Positions 54,115 through 64,000 of a DNA stretch of 64,000 nt are shown one piece after another. Where the stretch lies: NCBI RefSeq assembly GCF_001411555.2, contig NC_049912.1, positions 17,654,341 to 17,718,340 of the forward strand, given 5' to 3'. The notes under the pieces are model-generated. The model was not told the DNA's origin. It ran no database searches and saw only the letters and a list, made by a program, of their open reading frames with translations. This DNA comes from Juglans regia. Taxonomy: Eukaryota > Streptophyta > Magnoliopsida > Fagales > Juglandaceae. A program made the translations under genes and the position numbers. The number at the start of each line of letters is the position of its first letter. The first letter of the stretch is position 1.

Positions 54115-57100
54115 ATGGATAAGGCTTGGATGCATATTGAAGATAGATTGCGTTCCAATGAATACGCAAATGGCGTTAAACAATTCATAGATATGGCGAA
54201 GGCCCATGCACCGGGTAGAGAATGCATCAGGTGTCCATGTAAGAGATGTCGTAATCGAACTTTCCATCCTATTGCTATGGTTGAGGATCACTTGTTCATC
54301 GTAGGTATTGATACATCTTATACGGAATGGATATTCCATGGTGAGGAGGAAACTTTGCCAGACGCCACATTTCCGGATGAAGAAGGTGATGATGCCTATA
54401 ACTACAATGACTACATTGATGATGTAGACGAGATGTTAGATGACATCCGTGTGGGGTCCTTTATGGATAATTCTGGTAGAACAGAATATAACTCAAACGC
54501 AGGGCCTTCACGACACACCTCTGATACTCCAATACACCCTAATTTTGACGAGTTGCTAAACGATGCAAAAAAGCCACTTTATCCAACCTGCACAGAGTTC
54601 TCAAAGCTATCATTCATAGTCAAGTTGCTTCACATAAAGACAGTCGGTGGTTGGACTGTGAAGTCGTTTGATATGGTTGTAAAGCTTTTGCAAGCAGCAT
54701 TTCCTGAGGCTCAGTTCCCTGCCTCATATAACGAGGCTCGCAGCTTACAACGTGGTTTGGGCTTTAGTTACACAAAGATACATGTATGCCCAAATGATTG
54801 TGCATTGTTTTGGAAGGATCATGCTGATAAAGATGAGTGCCCTAAATGTAATGCATCTAGGTGGGCCTCAAGCACAACTAACCAAAAGAGGATACCCTAA
54901 AAAGTCCTCCGCTATTTTCCTTTGAAGCCACGGTTGCAAAGGCTATTTATGTCAAAGAAGACTGCCCAAGCCATGAGATGGCATGTAGAAGAGCGTGCTG
55001 ATGATCCCAACTTCATGAGACATCCAGCTGATTCTAGGGTATGGAAAGACTTTGATAACAAATATGATTGGTTTGCCCAAGATCCTCGTAATGTCAGACT
55101 TGGTCTAGCAAGTGATGGGTTCAACCCATTCAATAACATGAGCAAACCGTACAACATTTGGCCAGTGCTGCTTGTGCCTTACAACTTGCCCCCTTGGTCA
55201 TGCATGAAAGATCCATACTTGATGATGTCGTTGTTAATCCCCGGACCCAAAGCACCGGGAAATGATATTGATGTGTTCCTGCGTCCCCTAATAGATGAGT
55301 TGATAGAACTATGGGAAGAGGGAATTCGTACGTATGATGCATACAAATGAGAATCGTTTCAATTGACGGCAGCGCTGCTCTGGACCATCAATGATTTTCC
55401 TGCATATGCAAATCTTTCAGGCTGGAGCACAAAGGGTAAGATGGCATGCCCTACATGTAACTTACATACAGATTCACTATGGCTTGTGCATGGCCGAAAA
55501 CATTGTTATATGGGTCATCGTCGGTGGTTGGTGCCAGATCATAGTTGGAGAAGGAAAAAAAAATGCTTTTAATGGTAAGGAGGAACACCGTCTCCAACCT
55601 AAAATGAAAGCGGGACAAGCTTTAATGGAGCAATTACATGAGGTCTCAAACATGCAGTTTGGTAAATCAACAAAGAAGAGGAAACGTATGCCCAATGAAC
55701 TTAATTGGACAAAAAAATGTATCTTCTTTGAGCTTTCTTACTGGTTAGATTTGGGATTGCGACATAACTTGGACGTCATGCATATTGAAAAAAATATTTG
55801 TGATTCAATCTTGGGAACCTTGATGAATATGGAAGGCAAAAGTAAGGACACCGCCAATGCGCGTAGGGATTTGGAAGATCTTGGACTAAGAAAAGAATTA
55901 CATTTACAGCATGATGGTAATCATACTTCTATGAGTCTTGCATGTTACACGTTAAATGTAACTGAGCGAAGGAGTTTTTGTGCACGTTTGTCAGAAGTCA
56001 AATTTCCAGATGGTTTTGCCTCAATTATTGCCCGGTGTGTCAACATTACTGAAGGAAAAATCATGGGGATGAAGAGCCATGATTGTCATATCTTTATGCA
56101 ATATTTGTTGCCAGTTGTTATTGGTGGGTACCTACGACCCAATATTAGGGGAGCTTTAATAGAGTTCTGCTCTTTTTTCAAAGAATTATGTTCACGAACA
56201 CTAGACATAACAGTGTTGGAACGGCTTCAAGCTAATGTCCCCATCATTCTTTGCAAATTAGAAATGATATTCCCACCTGCATTTTTCTATATCATGGTGC
56301 ATCTTGCCATTCATCTGCCAGATGAGGCATTACTAGCAGGACCAGTTCAGTACAGGTGGATGTATCCTTTTGAGAGGTATCTGGGTAAGTTCAAGCAATA
56401 TGTCCGCAACAGAGCCCATCCAGAAGGCTCAATTGCTGAGGCATATGTTCATGTCGAGTGCCTGACATTTTGCTCTATGTACCTTAATGATATCGAGACT
56501 AGATATAACTGAGAGGAACGGAACATTGACTTGGTTGGGCAAACATCTCAAGTGCCAAGTTTATCTGCTTTCTCCCAAAAGGTGCGCCCGTTAGGGCAGC
56601 AAGAATGAAAAAATTACCCGATGCACTTTTGGCCAAGGCCGAGTGGTACGTCCTTAATAATTGCGCAGAGATTGAGGACTATATAGAGTAAGTGCACCCT
56701 CTATATCCAATTCAGCATTTTATTTTGTTTTATTGTAAGTGGATAACTTATTAATGCATTTAGCTTTTGTAGTGATCACTATAACAAAATGAAAGAAGAG
56801 GACCCCAATAACATCGAGCGTAGGCACCAAAGTCAATTCCCAACGTGGTTCCGAGCACGCGTAAGATTTCCCTTTTTCACTTATAAACATATCCCTTTAT
56901 AGAACCTTTGAATTTCTTCCTTAATGTTCTCCTTTGTCAAATATCCATGTTAGATTGCCGAGTTGCATGCGAAGACTCCTCCCGAGGTGACCGATGACAT
57001 ATATGCATTAGCATGTGGTCCAGATCCACTAGTTGCATCATATGTTGGCTGTACAATGAATGGAATTCGGTTTCACACGAAGGATCTCGAAGGGCGTCGC

Positions 57101-57727
57101 CGCACCCAAAACAGTGGGGTTGTTGTTCATGCCGACCATGAAGGATTGCCAATTGACTTCTACGGTGTGTTGCAGGACATCATAGAATTACGCTATATGG
57201 GTTGGTATAAGTGTTTTTTGTTTAAATGTGATTGGTGGGACATTGGCGACACCAGAAGGGGGATACACATTGGGGATTACTTCACGAGTGTCAATACTTC
57301 TAGGCAATGGTATAAAGATGAGCCTTTCGCTCTAGCATGCCAAGCGTTGCAAGTGTTTTGCATAAAAGACCCGACTTTGGGGGGAAGTTGGCACGCGGTA
57401 CACAAGATAACAAATAGGAATGTTTACAATATTTGCCACAAGACCTCGGACTTGCATGAAGTTTATGATGATTCTGACGTTGTTGAAACAGAAGACGAGA
57501 GTGACACTGATGTTAGGAACTATGGTAATGTTAATGAAACTAATCCAGGCATGCTCAATCCATTGACCCGAGTAAATGAAGACCACTTGCTCGTTGATCC
57601 ATCAACGTTGTCACTAGAGCAATTGGCTGAAGAAAGTGACGATGAGGCCTTCACTGATGATGAAAACATTAATGACGCTTTTTGGATGGAGAACATAGAT
57701 GAGGGGGATAGCGATGGTACTGAATAA
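54115..57727 (+). pseudogene. TNPD-type (TNP2 family, Transposase_21) CACTA transposase
   Basis: Exons 54115-56687, 56773-56860 and 56954-57727, with GT-AG borders. Domains in order: Transpos_assoc (MDKAWMHIEDRLRSNEYANG, IRCPCKRCRN), Transposase_21 (KLLHIKTVGGWTVKSFDMVV, VPYNLPPWSCMKDPYLMMSL, then LIPGPKAPGNDID), DUF4218 (RCVNITEGKIMGMKSHDCHI and PFERYLGKFKQYVRNRAHPE) and DUF4216 (QNSGVVVHADHEGLPIDFYG). An acidic tail ends it. In-frame stops are at 54898-54900, 55348-55350 and 56510-56512. Frameshifts lie in the A-run near 55555-55563 and near 56592-56596. TNPD is the catalytic transposase of CACTA elements. About 1140 codons of coding length fits the family, so it is a nearly full-length recent pseudogene. 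Confidence 0.92.
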
Positions 57728-60015
57728 AAACCTCATTTTCATTATTATAGAGATTGTTTCTGATGGTTTAACTTATCCTATTTTAATGATAATGGTTTCT
57801 CTAATTATATATAATGTTAATCACTTCTACATGGCTATTTCGGTTATTAAATGTTGTGCCCGACTTTCGATTCCACCATACATGCAAATGGATTCCTGAG
57901 AATTTCATATACGTATGTTTTTTATTATTTTGTTTTACTACTATTAATTCACCATTAAGAGGGTATATATTTACTTTTGGATTTATATTGCTGACTGACT
58001 TGGTTTAAATTTCACCTGTTTGCAGACAACGCCTGACTTTACTCACTAGGAGATCATCTCCACACTTTCAAGAAGTTGCGTGTGTGAAGGCATTATTTCA
58101 ATATAACAGGACATCATAGTCTGTATGCTTTCTTTACTTTGACTTGCAATGCTGAAAATTGGTTCTCAACTACAACTGTTCCACCTGATATTCAGCATGT
58201 TTCCAAGATATGAAAGCCTTGCATTTTAGAAACCCAACGAACTTTACTGAATTTAAATTATGAAAGAGTACTCCAATGTTCACATTCTTTTCACAATTAA
58301 TGTTTTTTACATGAGTAAAAGGGGAGCAGCCCTCTTTTACATGAGTAAAAGTGGAGTAGCCCAATACACATGATTGGGCTATTACATAAAGGTCACTACA
58401 ACCTATCATCCAGTTCACATAAACCAACCTAAATTCAAGTAATGAATTTAGTAAGGTACAGATGATAGTGCTGGTACTTGGGAAAAACTGAATACGATAC
58501 AACAAAAAAATGGTTTGTTGATGCCACTTTATAATACTGACAAGGGAAGACAGATGTGTACAATTGTTCATAGTATTAGCTGAATGTTAGTTTGCTTGAA
58601 CTCTTGTCATGAATGGCAGTTAAATATAGCAAGGTATCTACAAATGGACCACATCGAGCAGTCCATACAAGTACTTTATTCACTCATTAACAAATTGAAA
58701 GAACCGGGAAAATTACCAAATTTAGTCACTATTCAAATTGTGATTTTTATAATATTGTGCTTGGGTCTAAAATATACATGGTCGAATCGGACACGTTTTT
58801 CTTTTTTATGATATTGGTGTGGATTTTTAGGCTGTCCATCAAGTCCATCAAATTCTTACATGAATCCAATGTAGACAATTCTCAATATTATGCTTTACTC
58901 TAAATATTTAGTTGACACATCTAGCTCAAAGAAATATATCTTCTCCTACAAATATTCACCATTCTGGTACATAGAAACAATTGTTGGGCTGGAGGACAGT
59001 TGCTTAACGTTAATTACAAATCCACACCATTGCAAATGCAGGCGTGGTGGTAAGGTAAATTTCATACTGTCCTTACCACCATTTTTCAAACCCAATATTT
59101 GCACAGTTATGAAACCAGAGTATAAATGAATGGATACCACATGTATGGCACATGATTTGAGGAAGCATTTAAAATACACATGAAAAGTCTGGACTTACCA
59201 CTTAAAGTGGGATGGGTATCTCGATGATGGGAAATTTAATTGTGAGTATACCTCTGTTTGCTGTCCAGGTGCAAACAGAGGTGGCCAATGTGTATGCACC
59301 CATGAACAGATAGGGGAAATACTATATATACTGATGGCCAAGATATATAAATAGTTTTGTTCCCAAGAAAACGAATTCTCACATATATGCTCCAAATTTT
59401 AATCTTTAACTTGAAAAATAAAGAGTGACACTGAAGTTTAAACTTTCCATACACAATTTGTACTTTGTGGGGAGTTTGATGTCAGCCATGTAATACCATT
59501 TTTATTGTTGTATTGGGCAATAATGATGACCTAAACATTTCTGTAAGTAAGAGAGCTGCAGCAACTGAATGGGAATATAGAATGTCTAACTCCGTTTCTC
59601 TAGTATCAAAGCAAAGACACATTCATGGATAAGGCTTTTGATATGGAAAGTTTTATATATGGAAAGTTGAAGTATTAAAGCAATGGTGATACACTTTTCA
59701 TATTTTACGTGATGTATGGAAGGTTTGATGCCCATGCTATTTAGGAATAAGTTTACAATTTGTTCTAAGACAATGGTGGAATGTTATTTACCAACTTTGT
59801 CAAAGAAAAAGCCAAGTATAAGGCGGATTTCGAATATTTAATTCTGAAAATGTACATGCTTAGATCAAACTGTAGAATTGGAAGTGTGTATTCTTTGCAT
59901 GAAAATTGAAATATTGAGTAGATGGTTTAATTTTTTGTCAAGTATTTTGCACTCATAATTGGGTAAAATGGCATGAACGGGACATGTTAAAAGGAAGGCA
60001 TAAACCAATACAGGT
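57728..60015. other. CACTA-3 region between tnpD and a LINE fragment
   Basis: No gene recognised. A 29-bp tandem duplication (TTTTACATGAGTAAAAG plus GGAGCAGCCC) lies at about 58305-58362; it creates the repeated FTHVK in a 133-codon minus frame, which is otherwise featureless. Confidence 0.45.
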
Positions 60016-60310
60016 AATTAAGAGGCCACCAACGACGACATTCGAAACACAAATACAAAAAAATCTCTCACTCCAAGCGAATGACAGTATCGTAACCCAT
60101 CAAGTAAAGCATAACAACTCGCTAATTGTGTTCGTTGCTTGGCTATAAAATTGAGAAAATCCTGCCAAAACTCTTCCCTATGCATCTCGAATAATTCCTG
60201 ATCCACCACCCAACATCCCGGGATTACCACAAGATCCACCATCTACATTGACTTGTACGCATCTCATATCCGGCACCATCCATTTAATCAATTTCAAAAC
60301 TATTACGCTA
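60016..60310 (-). mobile_element. LINE-type RNase H (RVT_3) fragment
   Basis: The minus strand reads VIVLKLIKWMVPDMRCVQVN, then VDGGSCGNPGMLGGGSGIIR, DA, a stop, GRVLAGFSQFYSQATNTISE. This is the plant RNase H-like domain that ends many LINE ORF2 proteins: the NVDG aspartate and the N-T-I-S-E glutamate are both present. The stop (TAG at about 60184) and the later TGA make it dead. Without neighbouring LINE text it could also come from a captured host RNase H-like gene. Confidence 0.7.
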
Positions 60311-62526
60311 CTTGGAACGATGGGTTTATAATATTTCCTTCATGCACTATAACAAATAGTTTGACTCCAAGTAATTTAGAACTACTGCAACATGCAGCAA
60401 GTGAATATCAAAGTGACTTTCACCAGTCAGATAGTAATTCTCACATATTGAGTATTTTCCATGCGATATGAACATAACGCCATAGTAAACAGGTAATCAA
60501 AATTGGAAGAACCCCTCGAATCCATATATGTTTGGGGTACAAATCTCATTCACCGGTAATCCTTTTGCCAGACGAAAAGACTATTTATATAATCTACCTT
60601 GAGAAAAAATTATAAATATTTTTCATAGACTAATGTAGCTTGTGTTTATGAATTTAATAAAAATCTAGTGGATGCATTCAGTATAAAATACTAGCATTTT
60701 ATACTTTAAACACTAAGACATCAACAGAATTACATTTATTGTAACTGTGATACGATTAAAAAGCTAATGGCCTGGAATGAGTAAAAAGCTTCCCCATTAA
60801 TGATGATAATAAGATATTTTAACACGTTAGAATTTATATATCTCATCCAAAACAGGCTGGCCATATGGTAGGGGAAATTGGGTCCCACTTTATTTTATTA
60901 ATTTTTCCAATACTTCCCCACAGTTTGGACAATATTGTCCATGTTGGGTAGAGAACTCCAATTTATATGAACGTGCATGTTATATGAATGTTAAATTCTT
61001 TTTTATTTGCATGTTGCTTTCTATCATATACTAACATGTGTACCAAATAATGACAGCTATCTTCATTTATGTATTTATCTAATTAAAGTAGTTCTTGCAA
61101 TAATATGTTAATATACAATTCACAGTTGGCCCAGCCCTTAACAACAAGTCTGATGCCTGATATGCATCACAGGAAATTTGAGATATGACCACATGCTGGC
61201 TGAGGCATACGCAGGAAAGTAATATTTGGAAAAGGCGGGATTTTAAAGCCTGGAGATAATTGGGTGAACTGGTTCCAGTATATGACCTCGGAAGTGACAG
61301 AAGCTGTCCATCAGTATTACGTGGGTTCTAAAGGCCAGTTCATGTCGAGTGCTCTGGGTTTCAGAAGGATAAGTGATTAAGCAAGGAGGTTTAGAATCCA
61401 GGGTTCAGAATTTGCAGACCAAACTCCAAGTACGCACACCACAGTTTCTGATAATACTGAAGTACCACCACAATTTTGCATCTAGTTTAGCTGAAGAACT
61501 AACCAACAAAGACAAGAAATGGTACAATTTTTTGTGTACCTACAATCATATTCTTGCCTTCATGCAAATAGACACTCTCTTTATGGTTTTTCTGTGTGAT
61601 ATAACAATGGAAAAAATCTGGACTTTTTCCAGAGGCATATACTTTGCTAAATCTCTGAATGTTGATCTAAAGACTGTCAAAGTTCATAAATGGTTGGAAC
61701 TTTGACATATATTGAGGTATGAAAATTGATACTGGGGTTTGCATATAAGGATTAATTAGGGGAAAATAGTACGAAGGATCATGCAGAAAGTTTAGATGAG
61801 TTAACATAGAAGTACCTTCTATGTACTTCAACCATGTTGCTAAGTGTATGTGAACCTAGGGAGAAGCATCATACCTGTTGGATTGAGTGTTTTTTGTAAT
61901 TTTACTTTATGTTTTTTTCTCAAAGTTAAATGGAACAGATTAGATAAATTATGTGATTCACATAATTTAAATGTGATAAGTCATCTGATTTTAACAAGAA
62001 AACAGATTGTGCTAACTCCAAAGTTTTTTAAATTCACTTCCTTTGATATACAATATCCAGAATGTTATGGATATTGTGATTATTGAATGTGGTGATTGGG
62101 TTGAACATAAGTTAAAGTAAGAGTGTTCACTGGATTTGCATGTGATAAGTGTGTATTAATTGAGTCAGTGATGGTATATTTATGCCACATGCAGACTAAG
62201 ATGACATGTCATTACCAATTATTCAAAATAGAGTCCATATGGTGTGTTAGGGCCCTGGAAAATATGTAAGAATGTTGCTGTTTTTGTGAAAACGTGACTT
62301 TATGTTGGATTTTCAATATGTTTTGTAACTTGAGTAAGCCGTGTATATTTTCAAGCACATTCACATTGTGATGTTAACTTAAACAATGATGTTGGTGGGA
62401 AATTAGGAGTACATAGTAATTATGCAAAAGGTAACACAACTTGGAGTAGTGTTGATAACTACTCATATGTGGGTATGTTATGGGTTCCATGTTGATTGTT
62501 GGATTGTAATTATAGGAAATACAACA
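60311..62526. other. CACTA-3 region before tnpA, no gene recognised
   Basis: AT-rich. An open frame at 61373-61705 (110 codons) has no recognisable motif. Confidence 0.4.
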
Positions 62527-64000
62527 ATGTTGATTAGAGGCAAAAGAGGCCGGGGTCTTCGACACAGACGTCCACTAATTGTATCTATCCCTATTGACGA
62601 AGTTCCAGAATTGGTGCCTCTGACAAGGAGCCTAAGAGATGAGGAGGATCCCATAGTTGATGCCTCAACTGAAGCAGTACCAGAGGTGGGTGTAGAAGAG
62701 TCCAATCATGATGTACAACATGACAGCAATGAGGGGGATAACATCACAGGCTTGGCAGGTAAAGGTTATGATGTTCACTACATGTATCTTTACTAGTTTT
62801 GCTGTTTATAATCCTTAGCCATGATTATATGACATTAACAAGTTTATTAATGTCATTAATACAGTTCCACCTATTAAAAAACGAGGCCGAGGGCCTGCGA
62901 AGGGTACATCATTTGAAAGGTTGAGAAAGTTTGGTAAGATCCCTTCAAACATAAAAGATGGGCATAGGGGTCTATCATGTGAAAATGCTACTATATTCAG
63001 TAGTCGAGTGAGCTGGATTATAAGAATACATGCTGAAATGCGGCATGCTAGTTGGAGTATGGTAGACGACAAGGAGAAGCACGAGCTCATCAATCGTGTT
63101 AGAGTAGGGGTTTAATATATATGCCTAGTCATTTTTATTTCTGATTATGCATGTGATTGATTTTTTCTGATGATATAACGTGTATGTGAACTTGTACAAT
63201 GCTTTGCAGGGTGATTTTATCTTGGATTGGTCAAAAGACAATCATCGAGAGGCTGTAGTAAACGCACTCCCTGATAAGTACAATGCGTACCATTATGAAC
63301 TACACAAGCACTACCTTAAATATGCATCACATGAGGAGGCACTAGCTGGTCGGAGATCGTCGGTGGAGCCACATGTTTGGGAGTGACTATGTGATAGGTG
63401 GGCCAGCGGGACATTCAAGGTAAGTATGAATAGTGTTATATCCATGAAAAATAAAACTGAGTATTGTTTTATTTTTCCTCTTATAGTTGTCATCTATATA
63501 TACTGTGTGTTTTGTTGAGGCATTGAACACTAATGTGTACGTGCATGACAATAAATATCTGGAATTCTTGCAGGAGCAGTCTCGTAGAAACACAAATAAC
63601 AGGAAAAAACAGAAGGTCAAACATACTGGTGGAAGGAAATCTTTTGTCAGGATTATGGAAGAGAGGGTAAGATATAAAAGTGTTTAAAGTGAGTGTTCTG
63701 TATTTTCTGTCCATACAATGCTTTTGAACCTTAATTAACATAAATTGTAAATGAAGGGTGAGGAGGCACCGAATATGATTGCATTTTACAAAAAAACACA
63801 CTGGTCTAAGGAGAAGGGGAAATTCATCAATACAGCAAGTGAACACAATTATGTGAGTCAGCTGAAAGCAAAGTTGGATGATTTCTAATTATTTACTTTG
63901 ACTATGCATGGTTAACCTGCATGCAATGATGTTTTTCTTTATGAAATTTCAGAATCTGATGGTAGAGAGGTTGAATGAGAAAGACACTGAAGAAGCTCAA
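62527..64000 (+). CDS. TNPA-like (Transposase_24 / Ptta) gene of CACTA-3, partial at right edge
   Basis: Six exons fit with GT-AG borders and a kept frame: 62527-62758, 62865-63103, 63210-63419, 63574-63666, 63757-63852 and about 63953 onward. The product starts MLIRGKRGRGLRHRRPLIVS. It continues KGTSFERLRKFGKIPSNIKD, ENATIFSSRVSWIIRIHAEM and LINRVR, then GDFILDWSKDNHREAVVNAL and KHYLKYASHEEALAGRRSSV, HTGGRKSFVRIMEER, EEAPNMIAFYKKTHWSKEKG and LMVERLNEKD. These are blocks of the plant Transposase_24 family. One in-frame TGA at 63384-63386 replaces the usual Trp of the E-W-LCDRW block. Otherwise all six exons are open, so it is less decayed than tnpD. It would bind the subterminal repeats. The 3' end is outside the window. 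Confidence 0.85.

Larger units (their letters stand above)
49136..64000 (+). mobile_element. CACTA-3 DNA transposon, right end beyond the window
   Basis: The left end CACTACAAGAAATATGGG starts exactly where CACTA-2 tnpA text stops. It is followed by subterminal ACGAGATTTCGT repeats (49238, 49300). Downstream are a tnpD transposase (54115-57727) and a tnpA gene (from 62527) in the same orientation, the standard CACTA order. That 49136 is the left end of the element holding these genes is the simplest reading, but no right end is available to prove it. Confidence 0.65.

Noticed and set aside
58394..58405. CACTACAACC as a possible CACTA terminus
   Set aside because: No subterminal repeats or change in sequence context follow it; it is internal to CACTA-3.
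58170..58571. 133-codon minus-strand open frame
   Set aside because: No recognisable domain, repeats an FTHVK phrase because of a 29-bp DNA duplication, and lies in AT-rich noncoding DNA between transposase genes.

Overview
This is plant nuclear DNA, almost certainly from a woody eudicot. The evidence is an intronless Cf-type receptor-like protein (RLP) gene, AT-rich spacers, and a dense set of plant-type transposable elements: Ty3/Gypsy, LINE, TRIM, hAT, PIF/Harbinger, CACTA and MITEs. The style of MITEs and retroelements made me think of Fagales (walnut or oak relatives), but that is an impression and not a demonstrated assignment. No rRNA, tRNA, CRISPR or organellar sequence was recognised.

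Region 1 (1-13.4 kb) is the remnant of a tandem RLP array. The one gene that looks functional is the 894-codon RLP at 10474-13158. Upstream of it lie older copies of its promoter block (about 285-700 and 8000-8710) and of a long AT-rich spacer block (about 1100-1270 continuing at 5866-7640, and again at 8745-9905). A defective Ty3/Gypsy element (1276-5860, minus strand) splits the first spacer copy. Two MITEs can be called against empty paralogous sites.

Region 2 (13.4-31.1 kb) is a repeat graveyard. It holds a TRIM with a perfect 5-bp target-site duplication, a LINE tail, a dead hAT transposase with a repeat-rich leader (17.56-22.1 kb), an intron-containing fragment of a QUA2-type pectin methyltransferase gene (22.19-22.85 kb, minus), a dead PIF/Harbinger pair (24.57-27.27 kb), a MITE-split RLP pseudogene (27.9-28.6 kb) and a fourth RLP promoter-like block (29.93-30.15 kb).

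Region 3 (31.1-49.1 kb) is a nest. A second copy of the same Gypsy family (LTR 31175-31558) has its gag broken by a LINE, which ends at a 9-kb CACTA element (CACTA-1, 33916-42960). CACTA-1 carries a chromodomain Gypsy with a 4.1-kb LTR. CACTA-2 (44687-49135) is related and in the opposite orientation. Both CACTAs pair a tnpA-like gene with a divergently oriented 'putative plant transposon protein' ORF, and both carry many CGTTCGAACG-like palindromes.

Region 4 (49.1-64 kb) is most simply a third CACTA (CACTA-3). Its left end lies inside the tnpA remnant of CACTA-2 and it runs off the right edge. It has a tnpD transposase (54115-57727, several lesions) and a six-exon tnpA (62527-64000+, one in-frame stop seen). 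Only the RLP looks able to make an intact protein; everything else is mobile-element machinery or debris.
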